In this document: positions 47,269 to 62,300 of the stretch, piece after piece | Layout: each line of letters starts with the position of its first letter | Numbering within the stretch: the first letter of the stretch is position 1 | DNA from: Cruorifilaria tuberocauda | Taxonomy: Eukaryota > Nematoda > Chromadorea > Rhabditida > Onchocercidae | Direction of reading: 5' to 3' | Length of the DNA: 64,000 nucleotides | Assembly: GCA_013365365.1 (NCBI GenBank) | Contig: JABVXU010000010.1 | Coordinates: 1-64,000 of the forward strand | Translations under genes and position numbers: made by a program | Notes under the pieces: generated by a model | Seen by the model: the letters and a program-made list of their open reading frames with translations, nothing else | What the model was told of the DNA's origin: nothing | The model's database searches: none

Positions 47269-50200
47269 TCACGAAATGCGAATTAACACTGGTAACGAAG
47301 AGAATGGAATAAGTGGGGTAGATGAATTAAGAGCAGAAGCGATCGAATAGCATTCCAAAGCCTCTTCAAAACGTCCGTCTTCTGACAAAATCATACCAAG
47401 AGCTTGCCATGAACCATTGTGTAATGGGTCAATCTGCACAACATCCCTGAAGTATATTCGAAGTCATCCAAATAAAAGAGGTATAACGATATAAAAGTAT
47501 ATGACATAAATAAAGTTTCAACATAAATGATGTAAATGAAGTTGCTTGCAGGACTCATGAAATGCGCTTAAATGAATAAAAAGTAATTTTTCATTATTTC
47601 GCCAAAAATTCATTAATTCCAAGTTAGTTTGATCTTAATAATATGAAAAAATAATAAGATCACAAACAGATAATTGTCCATTTATTTAAAATCTATAGTG
47701 GTTAATCTAAAAATCATACAAATTTATCACAAATAAAGTGTACATAATCTGACCACTTTAAATAACAATATCTGTTATTAATTCTAATTATGAGTTAATT
47801 TGTGTTAACAATACTTCAAATAACAATGCTCCATTCATTAACCTTAACATTTTCTCAGCCATAGGAATATTACCCTCCACTCTGTAAATGCGAGCTAAAT
47901 GCCGCAGTGATGATACATGAGAAGGTGCAATCGCAAGTGCTCCTAACAGAGAAGCCTTTGCATCACTTCGTAAATGCTCACATTTCGCGGTGTTCTCACA
48001 CTTGGCCGCTCGAGCTGCTAACAGACGACCCTGGAGGAGAAATGCCGATAAAACTTCGTCAAAACGCACGAAATGATAACATAAAAAACTGCCAAGTACA
48101 AAACATACGATCATTTCAAATTTCCCTACCAATACGGTTTAAAATGAATGCGACTCAAGGCAAAGAATAAAGCTATATCAGAAAAAGCGAGAATTCATCA
48201 CATGCTCTTCCTTTCCGAATTTCATTCCAAAACTTAAGTTACAGATCGAAACCTTGATATAGAGTGTCTGATGAGAACTTGGATATAAAGCAGAAGCCTC
48301 CTCAATGCACGGCCGCACATCTTCCATACGGTCGAGATCAAGAAAAAGTTCGGCAAGTTCGAGCCAAATATTTGCCTAAAGCGAGTAAAAGAATGCTCAT
48401 AGAACCTTATGAGACGAATATAGAGTAGCACAAACTGAAAAATGAACGAAATAAAAAAAAATCAAGATTAGGAAAATAATTCCGACCAGAATAGAAAGGT
48501 GCGAAAATTATAGAATTAAGATGGAAAACAGACTTTCATCAAGAAATGTGTTTCAACGGTTCTTGATTGTCTCGAACACAATGAAACAGTCGAAGTTCCA
48601 TAATCGGATGTTCCCTGAGTTGTATATACAGACCCATTATCTAAATAAATGAATTATAAGGCAAATACATAGTTCAATAGAATAAGGATGATCAATTCGA
48701 ATTACATTGGAAAATTCACAGAATTTCATAATAAACTTGACTTGCAATTTAAAGCAATGCCATCATTTACTGCATTTTTTCCTTTTGTTTTAAAATTTAA
48801 TTAGAAAGAACAGGATCTACCAGTAGCATCGCAAGTCCCGACATTAGTGGATAAGTTTGCAAGCGCAGAGGATGATAAAATACCCAATGAAGCAGCGGCA
48901 ATGAACGGTGTTGCTGTTACAGCGTCACGACTGCTCACTGAACGCAGTAAACTTTCATTCCGTCCATTTTTTTGATTTTCTTCGCTGCCTAAATTAAAGA
49001 TCAATTCAATCAATACTCCAATTTGAGAAGATTTGCAGTCAGCAAATTTCAGCAACCTAATCTAGACGCCGTGATAAAATGCAAAAATCTTTAATATCAA
49101 GATTTTTGCATTTTTGAAAAATGATGCATCTACATTATATATATTTGTGAATTATTAAAACAAAATTTTTAAAACAAAAATAGTACCAGTTCGTGTAATG
49201 TGCGCATTGGGTTCTTCGAAAAGATTTGTTTCTCGACTCTTCCAGAAATATAGTAAATGTTGTGATGATGCCAAGGCTTCATCAACACGTCCTGTTTAGA
49301 AAATAAATTTTTAACTGTCTACATTCACAGAATATAACGAAATGATTTTCATAAAAACAACTGTTATATCTTGAATGCATAACTTTATGGTGATAAAATA
49401 TAATAATATCCACATAAATCATCTGCTATGCTTCGAAAAACAAAAATACAAGGGCAGCAAATGCCAGGCAAAATCAAATGAAAGCAATATTAGTTTTTTC
49501 GCACTCTTTGAGAAGACTAAAACTTACCGAATTTAACTTCAAGCATCAGTTTGAGCACGGTAAGTGGATAATTAGTTGGAAAATCTTCTAACGCATCGAC
49601 AATTAGTTCGAGTGCTGCCTTGTAATCCTTCTGGGCAGTAAAAATTAGTGCAAGAAGCATTATAGCGGGTGGCATTTCTGGATTCAACTCCAGAGTTCTT
49701 TCACACCAGTCGCGGGCTACTTGTAAATCGCGCGCTGGAAAGCATTCTCGAAATTGGAAAAAGGAATCGGAAGTTCAATCTTAAGGTTTTATCTGATTAA
49801 CATTGATTTTACTCCTAACATATGATAATGAACCTGTATTTTAGAAACCAATTATTAAATTTTGCTTTCCTTTTTTTCAGTTTAACATTTGAATATAATA
49901 ACTTGAAAAATTAGAGCATTTTAGCCAACAAATATTTCGAAAACTTTACCGATAGCATGCTGTCGGGCACAGCAATAATGAATTATATCATCATGTGGAT
50001 CCATTGCCGCAGCATTTTCAAATAATTTTATCACTTCTAGTCGCATTTCATTTCGAAGGTTATACCGAACTACAGTTTCTGCTTTCATGCTTTAAAAACT
50101 TTGTTCATTTTGAAGGATAGAATTATATATCCAAAATATAACAGACCAGGATCACGAAACAACATATTTTCACATTTCACAATTAGATCATCTTTTGGTC

Positions 50201-53200
50201 ATTGCGAACAAGAAATGATGTTCGATGATGGATTTTTCTACTTCAAAATTTTGATTCCACCTTTACCAAGAATAATAACTTTTTTCCATCTACCAAATAT
50301 GCATTTTTTCCCAACTTAACAACACTTTCAGGCAAATAGCCGATTCTGCTCAACTTGATCAAACATACATGAATAAACAAATATATAAAGTCGATTTTAA
50401 TTACTGACTCATACCTTAGTGCAACAGCTTTCAGCAGCAAACACCGTCCAGAAAGCCGATTTTCCTCGCATAATTTGATAGCTTTTTCAGCATAAATTAT
50501 AGCTGAAATACGATCGCAAAGCATATCATTTTCCAGAAAAAATCAACATAAACATGTCCGATCATTCAAATATAATTTAAAGCAGCTAAGGCATAGACAA
50601 CAGCTTCTTTCAAAGAGCACTTCTTACGTTGTTGGCTCAGGAAAATTCTTACACAATAAAGTTCAGCTATTCAAATTGGATGATGCTCCTCCAAAATGAT
50701 TTTTTTACTGCAAGATAAGCGCATATAATTCAAACATTCCGCTGCAAAAGAACTTTCTACTTTCTTACCTTCATCATACTGCCCAAGATGTTCAAGTGCA
50801 ATGCTGGCAGCAAAAATATGCTGTGCGAGCGCATTATCATCATTTTGCTCGATAGTCAAGCACTGTGACAAAATCTTTGAAGCTCTCACATATCTTCCAT
50901 GGCAAAGTAGTGTCAAAGCGAATTGGAACCTGGAGAAGCAAACAAAATTCTCGAAAAAATTAAAATATCTAGAAGGATGTTAAAAGTATTCAAAAAAAAT
51001 AAGTTGATGTACTTACCACAAATATTTGTCTTCGTTTGCAAATTTCATTGCTTTTTCATGAATACTTGATAAAAGTTCGTACTGCCGTAAAGCCGATAAT
51101 ACCTAAATTCATATTTAAAATTGCTTAAGCATTAATCATACACATTAAAAATGCCTATAATTTATTAGCAAATCGACAATTGCTTGAGAAAACATATTGT
51201 TCAAGATATGGATGATCATTTTGCATTTCAATATAAGGCTACGCATTCTATAATAGACTGCAGAGATTTTTTGGTAACGATCAGTCATTGCAGCAAACCG
51301 AAAAATATTTGCAGCTAAACAGGGGCTGGAAAAGGCTAGAAGGCTAGTATTCAGTTTCATGCATATAGGAGAATTACTTAATAACTTATACACAAAATCC
51401 AGTTTCGAAACTATTAGTTTAATGTCAATTTTCAAATATTAATCTGAAACCAAATCCTTTTTCCGATATAATCTCTGATTTTGAAGCTACAAGGCCCGTA
51501 AAAACGAAAATTCCTGAATATAGCAGAAACATGAGAAGACTGTGGTTACAGGTCCCCTAATCTAAGAATTTGAGATTATCTTTTTTGTATTCTTTGAAAC
51601 ATGTACTACTTTAATAATTATTTTCAAATAGAAATATCTTCAACTGATATCTACTAGATAAAAACATAAGGCTATTAAAATATCTTTGAACAAAAGTATA
51701 TAATCGAACCAAGGTGAGTAAATTGTACACTGATTTAGCCACGCGCAACGAATTTTGACGACTGGTTGCCAATTCTTCAGCCCGGTTCAATACAACATCC
51801 TTTGTCGCTAAAACCTAAAACAAAGCAATTCCGAAGAATGAGATTAATACTCTATTTCTATCTATAATTTCCCACAACGTAAAATTAGAAATAATCATTT
51901 ATTACCTCGCTAATTAATAGCAGCAACAAAATTTCTTCAATCCTCGAAGAAGGTGAGAAGTAACTCCTATGCGATCCGGTATACAATCTGCAAAAAACAT
52001 CAAGCTGCAATATTTTAAATCAGATAAAGAAAATATTCTGTAAATAATTCAGTGATAGTAGAAGCGATGATATGAGCGCAATTATGGGACTTCTCCATGA
52101 AGAATGATAACGTTGCAGTTCATCCTAAGCGAAGTGATCAATTTTTGCAACTGTGAAAGCAGGAAAACTTTTCTTCTCATCACCTCGAAACACAAGTATT
52201 ACTGGCGAACTTTAGAACAGTTTTTATCCTTAAAATTTTTGATTGAAAACTAATCAATAAAGTTGATGGCATTTTGAAATTTTGGTCAATTAAATATTCA
52301 AGTAAATCGATTAGAAAACCTTAGATTTTGTGATTTTGTGCTAAGAGAGTGCGATTCCATGTACCCAGAATCCGGCATGCCTCTGATTAACACTTCGGCT
52401 AATTGTCGACTTAGCCTGAAAATTTGTTCAAGCAAAGATTAGGGAGCTGAAATATGAATAGAAAAATAACTTTTACGATAAAATTTACTTAGGTTTCGAA
52501 CCTGAGATTAGGTAATTCCACATACCTTTGCTGCAATTTTTCGCCCACCACTTTATCACCTAATGATGTCATAATCCGGCGATACCATTCAACTCCTTCG
52601 TCATCCCACGGTCTATCAATTAAATTATGCCTTAGACGTAACAGTGGCACTCTTTCCAATGTTGTTTCTAACAATTCTCCTGTAAATTTTCTGAATGCAA
52701 AGTGTATTTATAATAGCACTGTGATTTTATTAGAGTCATATAATATGTAAATAACTTATAGCTTCTTATAACAAATCAAAAGATGAAAAAATGATAAAAT
52801 AATAATGAAAAGAATATGCCACAATTACCCATCCTCTCAACATGTTGCTTTCCATTTGTTCCATTGGCACTTGACGAAAGCATACCACTTCCTAAAGATT
52901 TATAAACCAAATTAATAATAAAATCGATTCTGAATTCATTAAATAAGTGCAAGGAAAAGCACTTACTGCTCTGTAAATTTATTGACTTATCGAGCTCCTG
53001 GATATAGGATATTGCAAGTTCGGCTGACTTTTCAAAACAAAAAAGTGCTCTCATTCGAGACTTTTCCAATTCAGGCTTCTTCAAATGCTTCATCGTTGAC
53101 TCTATAGAAAACCCTTAAAAATCATCACTAAGTAAACTTTTTTTATAGTTACAAAGTAAAATGTGGTGACTCAAGATGTTGCAAACATGAGAGACATTTA

Positions 53201-54210
53201 ACAGATTTATTTCTTTATTATGAAATCTCCCAATGAATATGGAAATCTAATTCTGTAAGAATTTCTGTTTTCTTTATTAACTCCTCATTAAAAGTACAGT
53301 TTTCAAATCGTATTATCCAAAACTGCATGACCTTCACAGATTCTCAAAGAAATTTATTGCTTATAAAAACAAAACCTTTTATGGCATAAGCTTCGGCAAC
53401 TAAGCGCAGATCACGCAGTGATTCAAATGGTGTATCACCAAATTCTAATCGAGAATTTTCAATATCCTGCATCGCTTGCTCGTATTCAGCGCTGTAATAA
53501 GTACTGACAACTTTAATAGATAAGGAATTCAGTAATTTGATTCAAAAAAAACTAAAAGCTTCTTTGTTGGCGCTGATATTTAGGAAAGTGACAAGTATTG
53601 GCCATGAGAATGAAATTCGGAAACTAATCTTATAACTTCTCATGACTTATTTATTATGAAAAAGTAAAAAGTAATTTTGCATCTAATCTTTGCGGAGGGT
53701 ACCAATAATAATGCAATTTTGCGAGCAACAAATTCGCTTCTAAATGAATTGTAGACTTTTCGGCCAACGAAGATTGCAGTGTATTGTATAGAAGTTTTGC
53801 TGCTTTTTCCAAATGCTTCTTATTTTCCACTTTCGATTCCAGAAGTTCTAGAAAAAGCTGTTTTTCTAAAAAATCACAATCAACATATGAACACTTGAAG
53901 CGAGTTTTTTGGCATGACAGCCCTATCGGAATTAAGACTGATTGTGATTGATAAGTGATGGGCCGTACTGCTACAGCAATGAATGGCAAATAGCCATTCA
54001 AGTTTTTTTAATACGCAAAAATTTACCTGAGCTTTGGTCGATAAACAATTCGATGATGTATTCCGCTTGCAACAAATCTCCGTACTGTTGCATGCCGCTA
54101 TTTTTGGAACGCACAGAAAGCAATAAATCACCCAATCTTCTCCAATTACATTCCGAACGGCATTTGTCCACTTCCGCCTCTAATCTGCTTCCTTTTAACT
54201 TCGAGGTCAT
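47269..54210 (-). CDS. TTC7: TTC7, tetratricopeptide scaffold of the PI4KIIIalpha complex
   Basis: TTC7 bridges EFR3 and FAM126 to phosphatidylinositol 4-kinase III alpha at the plasma membrane. Twenty exons join in frame to 882 residues (human TTC7A 858, TTC7B 843): 54210-54027, 53865-53703, 53491-53376, 53101-52967, 52891-52829, 52679-52526, 52415-52320, 51987-51906, 51814-51710, 51102-51017, 50929-50769, 50502-50415, 50089-49950, 49734-49528, 49291-49187, 48988-48821, 48640-48534, 48375-48253, 48030-47843, 47446-47269. The start (GSRLEAEVDKCRSECNWRRL) matches the family N-terminus closely. Family landmarks occur in order: RQLAEVLIRGM, SRIEEILLLLLISE, LWFQFALTLLCHGR, ARDWCERTLELNPEMPPAIM, WLELAELFLDL, and a closing TPR ending in SSTPLIPFSSLPV. 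The Ser/Ala-rich exon 48988-48821 is the variable linker. The exon 52415-52320 has an alternative earlier donor. Confidence 0.97.
49076..49114. repeat. perfect intronic hairpin in TTC7
   Basis: A 16-bp perfect stem (49076-49091 with 49099-49114, core ATGCAAAAATCTT) with a 7-nt loop TAATATC, inside the 198-bp TTC7 intron 48989-49186. It may be a small mobile-element relic or a folded intron element. Confidence 0.7.
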
Positions 54211-57200
54211 CAATTCTGCAATGATCCTTAATCAGACAGATACCTATTATCTGATTCCCTTACTACATTTCATGAAAATATCACATTCGAGAATCATTAA
54301 GTGGATACGGTACACATATTCTCTTTCATTGTCTCATTAAAAAACATCCATTATAAGAGGAGAATTTTAAGAACTTCCGGAAAGCTCCAAGAAAAGCTAC
54401 TCTTTCAGAAAAGACCTCAAAGAAAGACGGTTCTAGTTTCGGTGATACTCCTGAATGCACGTTTTCGTTCCAGGAGTACTTGCTCCAAGTGAAGTGCGCA
54501 TTATGCGGCAATTTTCGTATTCAAATTAATCCGGATCAAGCCAACGTGAAAAGAGCGAAGTGCAAATATCGCGCGATTTAATAAGATCAACAGTTCAGTT
54601 CATCATCGGAAACTCAGAAATGTCTCGAATGAACCGTTAAGAATCATATGCTGAATAAATGATGGCATTAACAATAATAACACCTAACGGTAGTAAATAA
54701 TAATAACAAACAATAATGATAAGTAAGGGCAATAGTAATAAATAATAATTTTTTAATTGGCTATAAAAAACTAACCTTCAAATCTGTGTTGTGAATGCAT
54801 CGCGTTGCAATGAACTTCTCTGTTAATTCATAATCTGATAAAAGGAAGGCTAATGAGAGGATTTTTCACCTGTCTGAAAAACGTATTTCCCATTCATCCG
54901 AAACCTTTGAATTCTTGCTTTTTAGTTTTTGCTTATCTCAAGCAAAAATTGTTGTTAAGTAGAAAATTAAAGTATAATATTACTTGTTATTATTATTAGC
55001 ATTAAAATATTATTTGATTGACTTTACAATAAAATCGTCAATTTGGTAGCACACAATCACGTAATATTCATTGTTTTTTATCAAATTGATAGATAAAGAA
55101 TTAAAAATTTCGCGATAACATAGAATATTTCAGAGATGATATTTGAAAAGAAAATGCTTATTTTAAAAGGTTGGAATTACAGAAATATTCATTTTCAAAA
55201 TACGAGATAATAAGTGCTAAATATATATTTTAAAAAGCAACTATTTATTTTGCTTCCTTAATGATTGATTGAATGAATTTTTGTCACTATATGATGGAAC
55301 AATATTAAGCACATTTAATCATATAATGACAAAAATTTTTTTTTTCCGAATTCAGATTTTTCGAATTCAGAACCAATAATTAGGAAAAACGTTTACTTAT
55401 CTAAAAGCAAAATTATTAAATGGCAACAAATCTGTTGTTAGATGCTTTTTAGTTTACGGAAGTCTTTTGGAATTTCTTTGAATGGAATTGAAAATAAAAG
55501 TAAAAACGGAGGTAACAACTTATGAAACTTTCGTTAGGGGTAAAATTTAATAGTTTGTAAATTTCTTGAAGATAAGATATAAGCATAGTCTAAATCAAAA
55601 ATGGAAAATTCGGATATTGCCACAGCAAAGCGAAATATATTTGAAAAAGAAATAAAATCGTTTTTTTTCGCATTGTGCATACAAGTACATAACGCATAAA
55701 TGTTTTCAACTACAAACCTGCTAACATTCATTTCAACAAACAAAGTGTTTAAGATCAAATTTCAAAAATCGTCTAATTATTTTCAACAACTTCGATTTCT
55801 CCCAGCATTTCAAGTGGTAGTTTGAGAAGCACATGATAAAAGACAGTTATACGGAGTATCGAATTACACTTACAAAATAGCAGAAATACTATATATTATA
55901 AGATAAACTGTGAGGTTGGAGTTCTTAGCGATATAACAGAGATACAAAATTTCCTTTTCCTTCTCTCTTTCTTTCTCTCGCTCTCTCTCCCTCTCAGATG
56001 TAGACGATGAAGTTTATTGTGTAAACTCGGTAGACATCCTTTCGTGTGCACATCAGGAAACTAAGAAATAAGCAATTTCATTCCTAAAAAACAAAGCATT
56101 CATTCATAATGTAATTTTCATCTTTGTAAAAAACTGAAATAAACTTTGGGAAAATAAATTGAAGATTTCTATTAACAACGATCCTGATCTTTTGAGGCGT
56201 ACATTTCTTTTAACATAGACATTAGGTAAAGAATAAATTTTATAATGATGTATAACTGTGGAGTGATTTTGAGAAACAGTAAGGAATAAAAATTTATAGG
56301 AAGCACAAAAATAAAAGTATATATGGCATATGTAAACTGTAGTACAAATTAACTTCAATAATAAATTCTTTGTTGTTCGAAAAGATTACATTGAACAAAC
56401 ATGAACGAAATGTTATAATAGTTGGGATTAAATAAAATATGTTCTACTTTGTTAACCTAAATTTTAATTCATTCACATTACCTGTGAAAATGTTCAAACT
56501 ACTTCAGTTTAACCAGGAGTAACCATTTCTGAGCAATAAGAAGGAAAATGTTTAATGAGTACGAATGAAAGGGTGTTTGTTTCTCAACTGTCCATCCTGG
56601 AGAGAAAAGAAAATGCAAGAATTGCTCTCAATCAAACTACTAGAATGTTCGTTCCTGATAGGTGAAATTTAATTCAATTTTAATAAACCCATCCAGAAAA
56701 TTTAAAGTTTAAGTTATTTTAGTCCTAAAATTCAACTTTTAAAATAAATCATATAAAAAAAAAAGAACTGATATTTCATTTCAGTTGTGAGCTGAAGAAT
56801 TAAATAAAAACATTGTGAAAAAAGCTTCTAACAACTCTCATTGATCACTGGTGTGATCTGAAATCCTATAATCCATTTTACTTTTTCGATGCATTGCTAT
56901 GAGAGAAGTTTTTCACAGAATGATGGATGAGGCGCTTACTGAAAGAATGTTGAAAAGAAGAATTGAAATTCATATATTTCAATTTGTTTGTCTTTTACAA
57001 ACTTCAGAACTCCAATATTTCGCTTCAATCAATTGTTTTTACATTTCAGCAATGGACTATCATAACCGCAGATAAACCGACAATTTTCATGGTTTTTATA
57101 CGTGATGCCGGATCATAAAAAATTGATCCTAAACCTTCTTACTAATGTATTTTCCATTTCACTGATGGTCATCTTGAAAACTTCAATACTCTTCAAACTA

Positions 57201-59358
57201 TCAAATAATTTTTTAAATGAAATATCATTTTAGTGCAATTACTGTACTCAAGTAAATCAATTTTCTAGCAATTATTGTATGTCAGATCATAAAATAGATT
57301 AACCACAGCATCAATAAAGGAAAAAGTTCATTAAAAAGTATAATTAAGTACCAAAATTAATTAATCTTATTTATTTGCACCCCTAACAGTACTCACAATG
57401 CTCATTAACACAACGGTTAAATACGATTACTTTATTTCATCCTATAAAATCAAAAATTGAAAGTTCCGTAGATTTTATTTCAAACAAAATCGCATAAGCC
57501 TTCACACACTGAACAAAATAAAACACAAACGACGCTTTTAAAAATATAATCAACAAATATCGGATCTTCTTCGAGTTTTTTCTTATTTATACAATCACAT
57601 TTACGTTTATATATACATAGTTTTTTTCATAAAACGTATATATAAAAGTAGTTAAAATATAATTATATGGGTTCATCGTAGAATAAGAATTCATTTAACT
57701 TCCTCAAATTTTCAAATTAAAGTTCGTCACAATTTATATACATTTCAAATATAAAATGTTAGAATTTCACACAATTTGTTGTTCGGTTAATTTAAAGTTA
57801 TTGAAAATATAAAGAAGTGAGATACTCCAAATTTTGGCTAAAATTAAAATTAGTAATAATACTTCACACAGTGCTGAAATTAAAATCAACAGTTCAGCAT
57901 ACTAATAACCGAAATTCTTTATCAAATTCCAAATTTACTTCTAAAATCTTTCTTATAGATTTTTTCATTGCAAACTGATTGAATCTGCATCTGGATAAAA
58001 GAATTATGATAAAGCAGATCGATACTTTAAACAGCACGGTTGATCAAACTTATCAAAACAACTTGCAGTAGATCTTAATATAGCACTGCGTGTGGATGGA
58101 GTGACACAACAAATGCGCCCACGAGTGATAATTTTAACAGTCTTGCAATACATGTGCAATATATGCGCTCTGTAATTTTTCGCATATGGCCTTTTCTACT
58201 GCATGTTAAAATTTGTTACTTTTAATATGAAACTCTGCCTTTTCTCCAAACATGAAAATACATTAGATGACATTATGTAATCTCATAAGGATATTACGGT
58301 CAAAATCAGAGCGCTGTATTTTGATGAATGCAAAACTATTCCGAGAGTAGTATTTTTTATAATAACATGTTCTACGATGATGAAACCAACTTAATCATCA
58401 GAAATTCCGAAATTCTCAAATATTCACATAAATTTTCGCTAAAAAATTTCATTACTCTTTGGAATCTACAAAATGTTCTAAGCTCCCAATAAAGGAAAAA
58501 AGAAAAAATACTATAACACGAAAAAAAAGATCACCAAATGCACAAGGAACACAGAATTAGAAAGATGAAAACAGAAAAAAAACATATAACACAATCAAGT
58601 AAATTTTATAATACAAATATGATCTAGCGAATCTGTCAACATCTATATTGCACCCCAAACGCTTTAAAAATGTTGGATGATTGCCTTGCTATTCTAAGAT
58701 ACTAGTAAGTAATCTAATCTCTTAATCTACTCGGTACTAATAATCTTTTAATCCATATATTCATTGATTCATTTTTTTTTGATTTCCATTTCACTCGCTT
58801 TCTTCGAATTACTCAGTTGGGAAGATTTTCGATATTTCCGGAAATACTTTAATAGCAACTTTCAATAGAGCAAAAGTTTGGACAAGTAGATTCAACAGCA
58901 AGGCAGGCTTATTAATCATGGAATGATAAAAATTCTATGAAATGCAAATATTTTAATCAAGTTATGCATGTGTAAGACCGATTTAGAGGTAGCAAACTAC
59001 ATCCAGCACTAAAGCGCCTCGAGAAAAAAAAAGTGGCATATTGAAAATACGTTTTTTGAAAGCTTCTGACATTCAAACAATTTTCTCATATCCTTAGTGA
59101 TTCAGAAGACTCTACAGACAATTTATAATGTCGGCTTTATATCGATTAAACAAATCTTAGATAATTTAAAAGCACATTTACCAATTTCTTAATTATGAAA
59201 GCTGATTTAGTTCCGACAAGACCTAAAAATCGTAAGTCCAGAACCAAAGCATCCTATCTATATTCTTTTTCTTTATTACAACAAAAATTCACAAGTAGGC
59301 AACCTGAGACCGTTTTCAGTATGTGGCAGCAAAGATGTGATTAATCAACTGATAATTG
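54211..59358. other. spacer between TTC7 and SETD1
   Basis: About 5.1 kb of AT-rich DNA without a supportable gene. It has an AAT-rich patch at 54660-54750 and a CT tract at about 55950-55996. A TTC7 promoter must lie near 54211-54600, where plus and minus frames of about 60 codons are chance frames. Confidence 0.6.
55950..55996. repeat. CT-rich simple repeat
   Basis: Imperfect polypyrimidine tract of about 47 bases (CTCTCTTTCTTTCTC and similar) in non-coding sequence. Confidence 0.85.
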
Positions 59359-62300
59359 CTAATTCAAAGATCCACGACATCCCGGTGCTCCGCATAGACA
59401 ATCAATTTTGTCCTCTTCAATCGGGAATTTATAATCATACGTTATTTCATCGCCTTTATTAATTGCCAACTTGCTATAAATAACGATACGTTTTTCGCCA
59501 TCTACTACAACAATTTTAGCATAACAGTTTGGTTGACATGAATGATTTATAAATCGTGCCAAATTTCCCATTTGTGTAGCATCGATGACCTGAAAAATCA
59601 TTAAGAAATAAATATGTTTGAACCATTTGTACATCTAACAGATTCTTTTCTCATTATAAAAATAGTTCATGAAAATACTATTCTCGATATCAAAACATTA
59701 CTGACAATAAAACGATAAATACGCAGATTGCAAACAACGATTAACAATTGCTTTGATATTATGATCAGACCATATTTGAGTGCCGTATAATAGCACTATA
59801 TGATCACAAATACTTAAATTTTTTAGAAAATCATAAATTTTTGGGTTGATCAACTCACATTATCAGAATCGATACGAAACAAATAGCTTGAACCCATGCC
59901 GCGTCTCTCGTAACGTTTTTCGCGTTCATCCGCCACTGTTGGCCGTATTTTCTGCCCAATGTACTCAACAATCATCTCATCTGGAGCGATTGCTTCCAAT
60001 GCATACAAACCCCAACCGTGGATCCGAGATCGAGCAAACTTGATAAGCTTCTTGCGAAACTCAAAACAAATTTTCAATCCAAGAATAAGAAAAAAAGTCG
60101 AAGCTTGAAAATTAAAGCTATTTTTACCTGTTCGTTAAACATGAACATATCATATATGTAACTTAGTGAATATTTTGAAATAAGATTTTTAAGTTACAAT
60201 TTTAGTTCTAATTCAATGCTATCATCATTATAATTTTTGATGCACAACTTCTTTACAACCTTGCAAACGTTTAGAGTTATGTTCTTGAAAACGAGATCTT
60301 GATAATTTAACTTACTGTGCGACAAGAGAACTCAATCATATTATTTTTGTGCAAATATCTTAACTCAGGATTTTGGAACTTCACTGTTCAATTTCATAAA
60401 TAAATTTCAGACCTAATTTTTATTCAGCAATTAAAAATTAAGAAGATCATTCTCTCAATTCTCTGTTCTTTTTTACCATCCGCATATTAATCATTAGACT
60501 GTCCACGTGATTCTCAGATTTGGTTGTAATTCTTCCACGTATCTTCCAAACTCACAACAACAAACATCAGTAATGTCATACAAATTACTTCTAAGTTATT
60601 TGGAAATATTCTATGTATTTAGAGAATGAAATTCAAAATCATACATCTCGTGAAAAAGAGGAAATAAATACGTGTTCTTTAAAAAATAGAAACGATTTCA
60701 TTAATAAATATCTCAATATTCAAATAATTTACTTTCAGCTGATTAACTTTAAATATATCTGAAGAAGTATCACCCATTGAGGTCAATAAACGACGATTCA
60801 TGCTTCGTGCTTCTCGTGTAGATTGCATCAAAGAGCGAACTTTTTCATCATCCTGTAAATGCAATCACAGATAATTAAATGAATATTACCTTAAAGAAAA
60901 ATTTCAAAAATCAAATTATTAGCAATACAAAATATGCAAACTCACAGCTTTTTATCGAAAAAACATCCTTTATTTAACGCAGTATTTTGATAACTTTTCA
61001 TTAAAACACTAGGAAAAATAAAAATAAAACATCATACAGAAAATATATCCCTTCTGAATTTTAGAAATTCACAATTCATTATAATTTCCAACAATTTACA
61101 CTAATAAATGCGAATGTAGTTTATTTTCACGTGATTCATTTAATTATAATTTCTTGTAAAACTACAACAACAGTGCTTACTAAATATGATACTTGAAACA
61201 CATACCTTTTCATTTATTTCCGTTAAGAATACATCCGGTCGTCGTAAAACACCCCTTTTTTCTTTGTGAGACAATTTATAATAACCTTCTGTACGAGCAG
61301 ATCCCGACGAATGAGGTACTACACCTTCTAACTGCAGTACAAATTGGATTAATATGTTGGTACATTAAGTTGCATCGCAATCTTAGAAACTCTGAGAATT
61401 TAATAAAACTCCAGCTCTAGTTTTATCTATTCCCCATACATTTCATAAAAAATGCGAAAACTTACCTCAGGATCGTCATAATAGTAAATATTTTTTCCAG
61501 TTTTCTTCGGTTTATCCTATAAAAGCAATATTCAAAATAGAATTATCGTAAATATATTGCTATTTTTTATTATTAAATTAAAATTTTTGTAGTTTTATAA
61601 TAAAGTAGCAAAATATGACTTTAATCCTTGCAACTTCTAACCAATAAATGAACTTCTTGCACTTTTCTCGGTGGTACCCAGTACAACTTCCTATTCCACG
61701 TTGCCGTTCCATCATTCTGCATTTCATGCAATGCTTTTTCCAAAAACATTAAGTCTTCTGCATCAAGACCTTCCTTGAAAACGGGAAGAATTGAATAAGA
61801 GATAAGAACAAAATACCGACACTCGATCTTATTTTGTCCTAATTATGCCATTATTTCCTTTTAAATTCATTTTCATTAGCAATAAATTATGCACAAAATT
61901 TTGCAGGAAACCAACTTTTTCAAATTTCCAGAAGATGCTCTTTTCTTCCTCAGGAGTTCGTTTCACCCACTGTTTTGTGGATTCCCAACTTGCCTCCCAT
62001 GCGAGTTGTTCCATATCAACAGGTGGTGGAAGTAGTGAAGCGAGTTCATTTCGATAGCATCGTTTCTTCACTTTTGCTGCAGTTTTAAAAATAAATATCT
62101 TTAAAATGGCTCATCTTTAAGGCATTTCAATGATATATGAACAAAATACAACTTGAAACTGTGCGCTGAAAAGGTCTCAGATATCGAGTTGCTCCGCATG
62201 ATCTATTTGAAGATTAAGAGACTACTTAAGGATTAATGATTACTTATCATCAAATGTAATTCCATACCAGTTTTATCTTTTATATGTTGTGGCAGTATTT

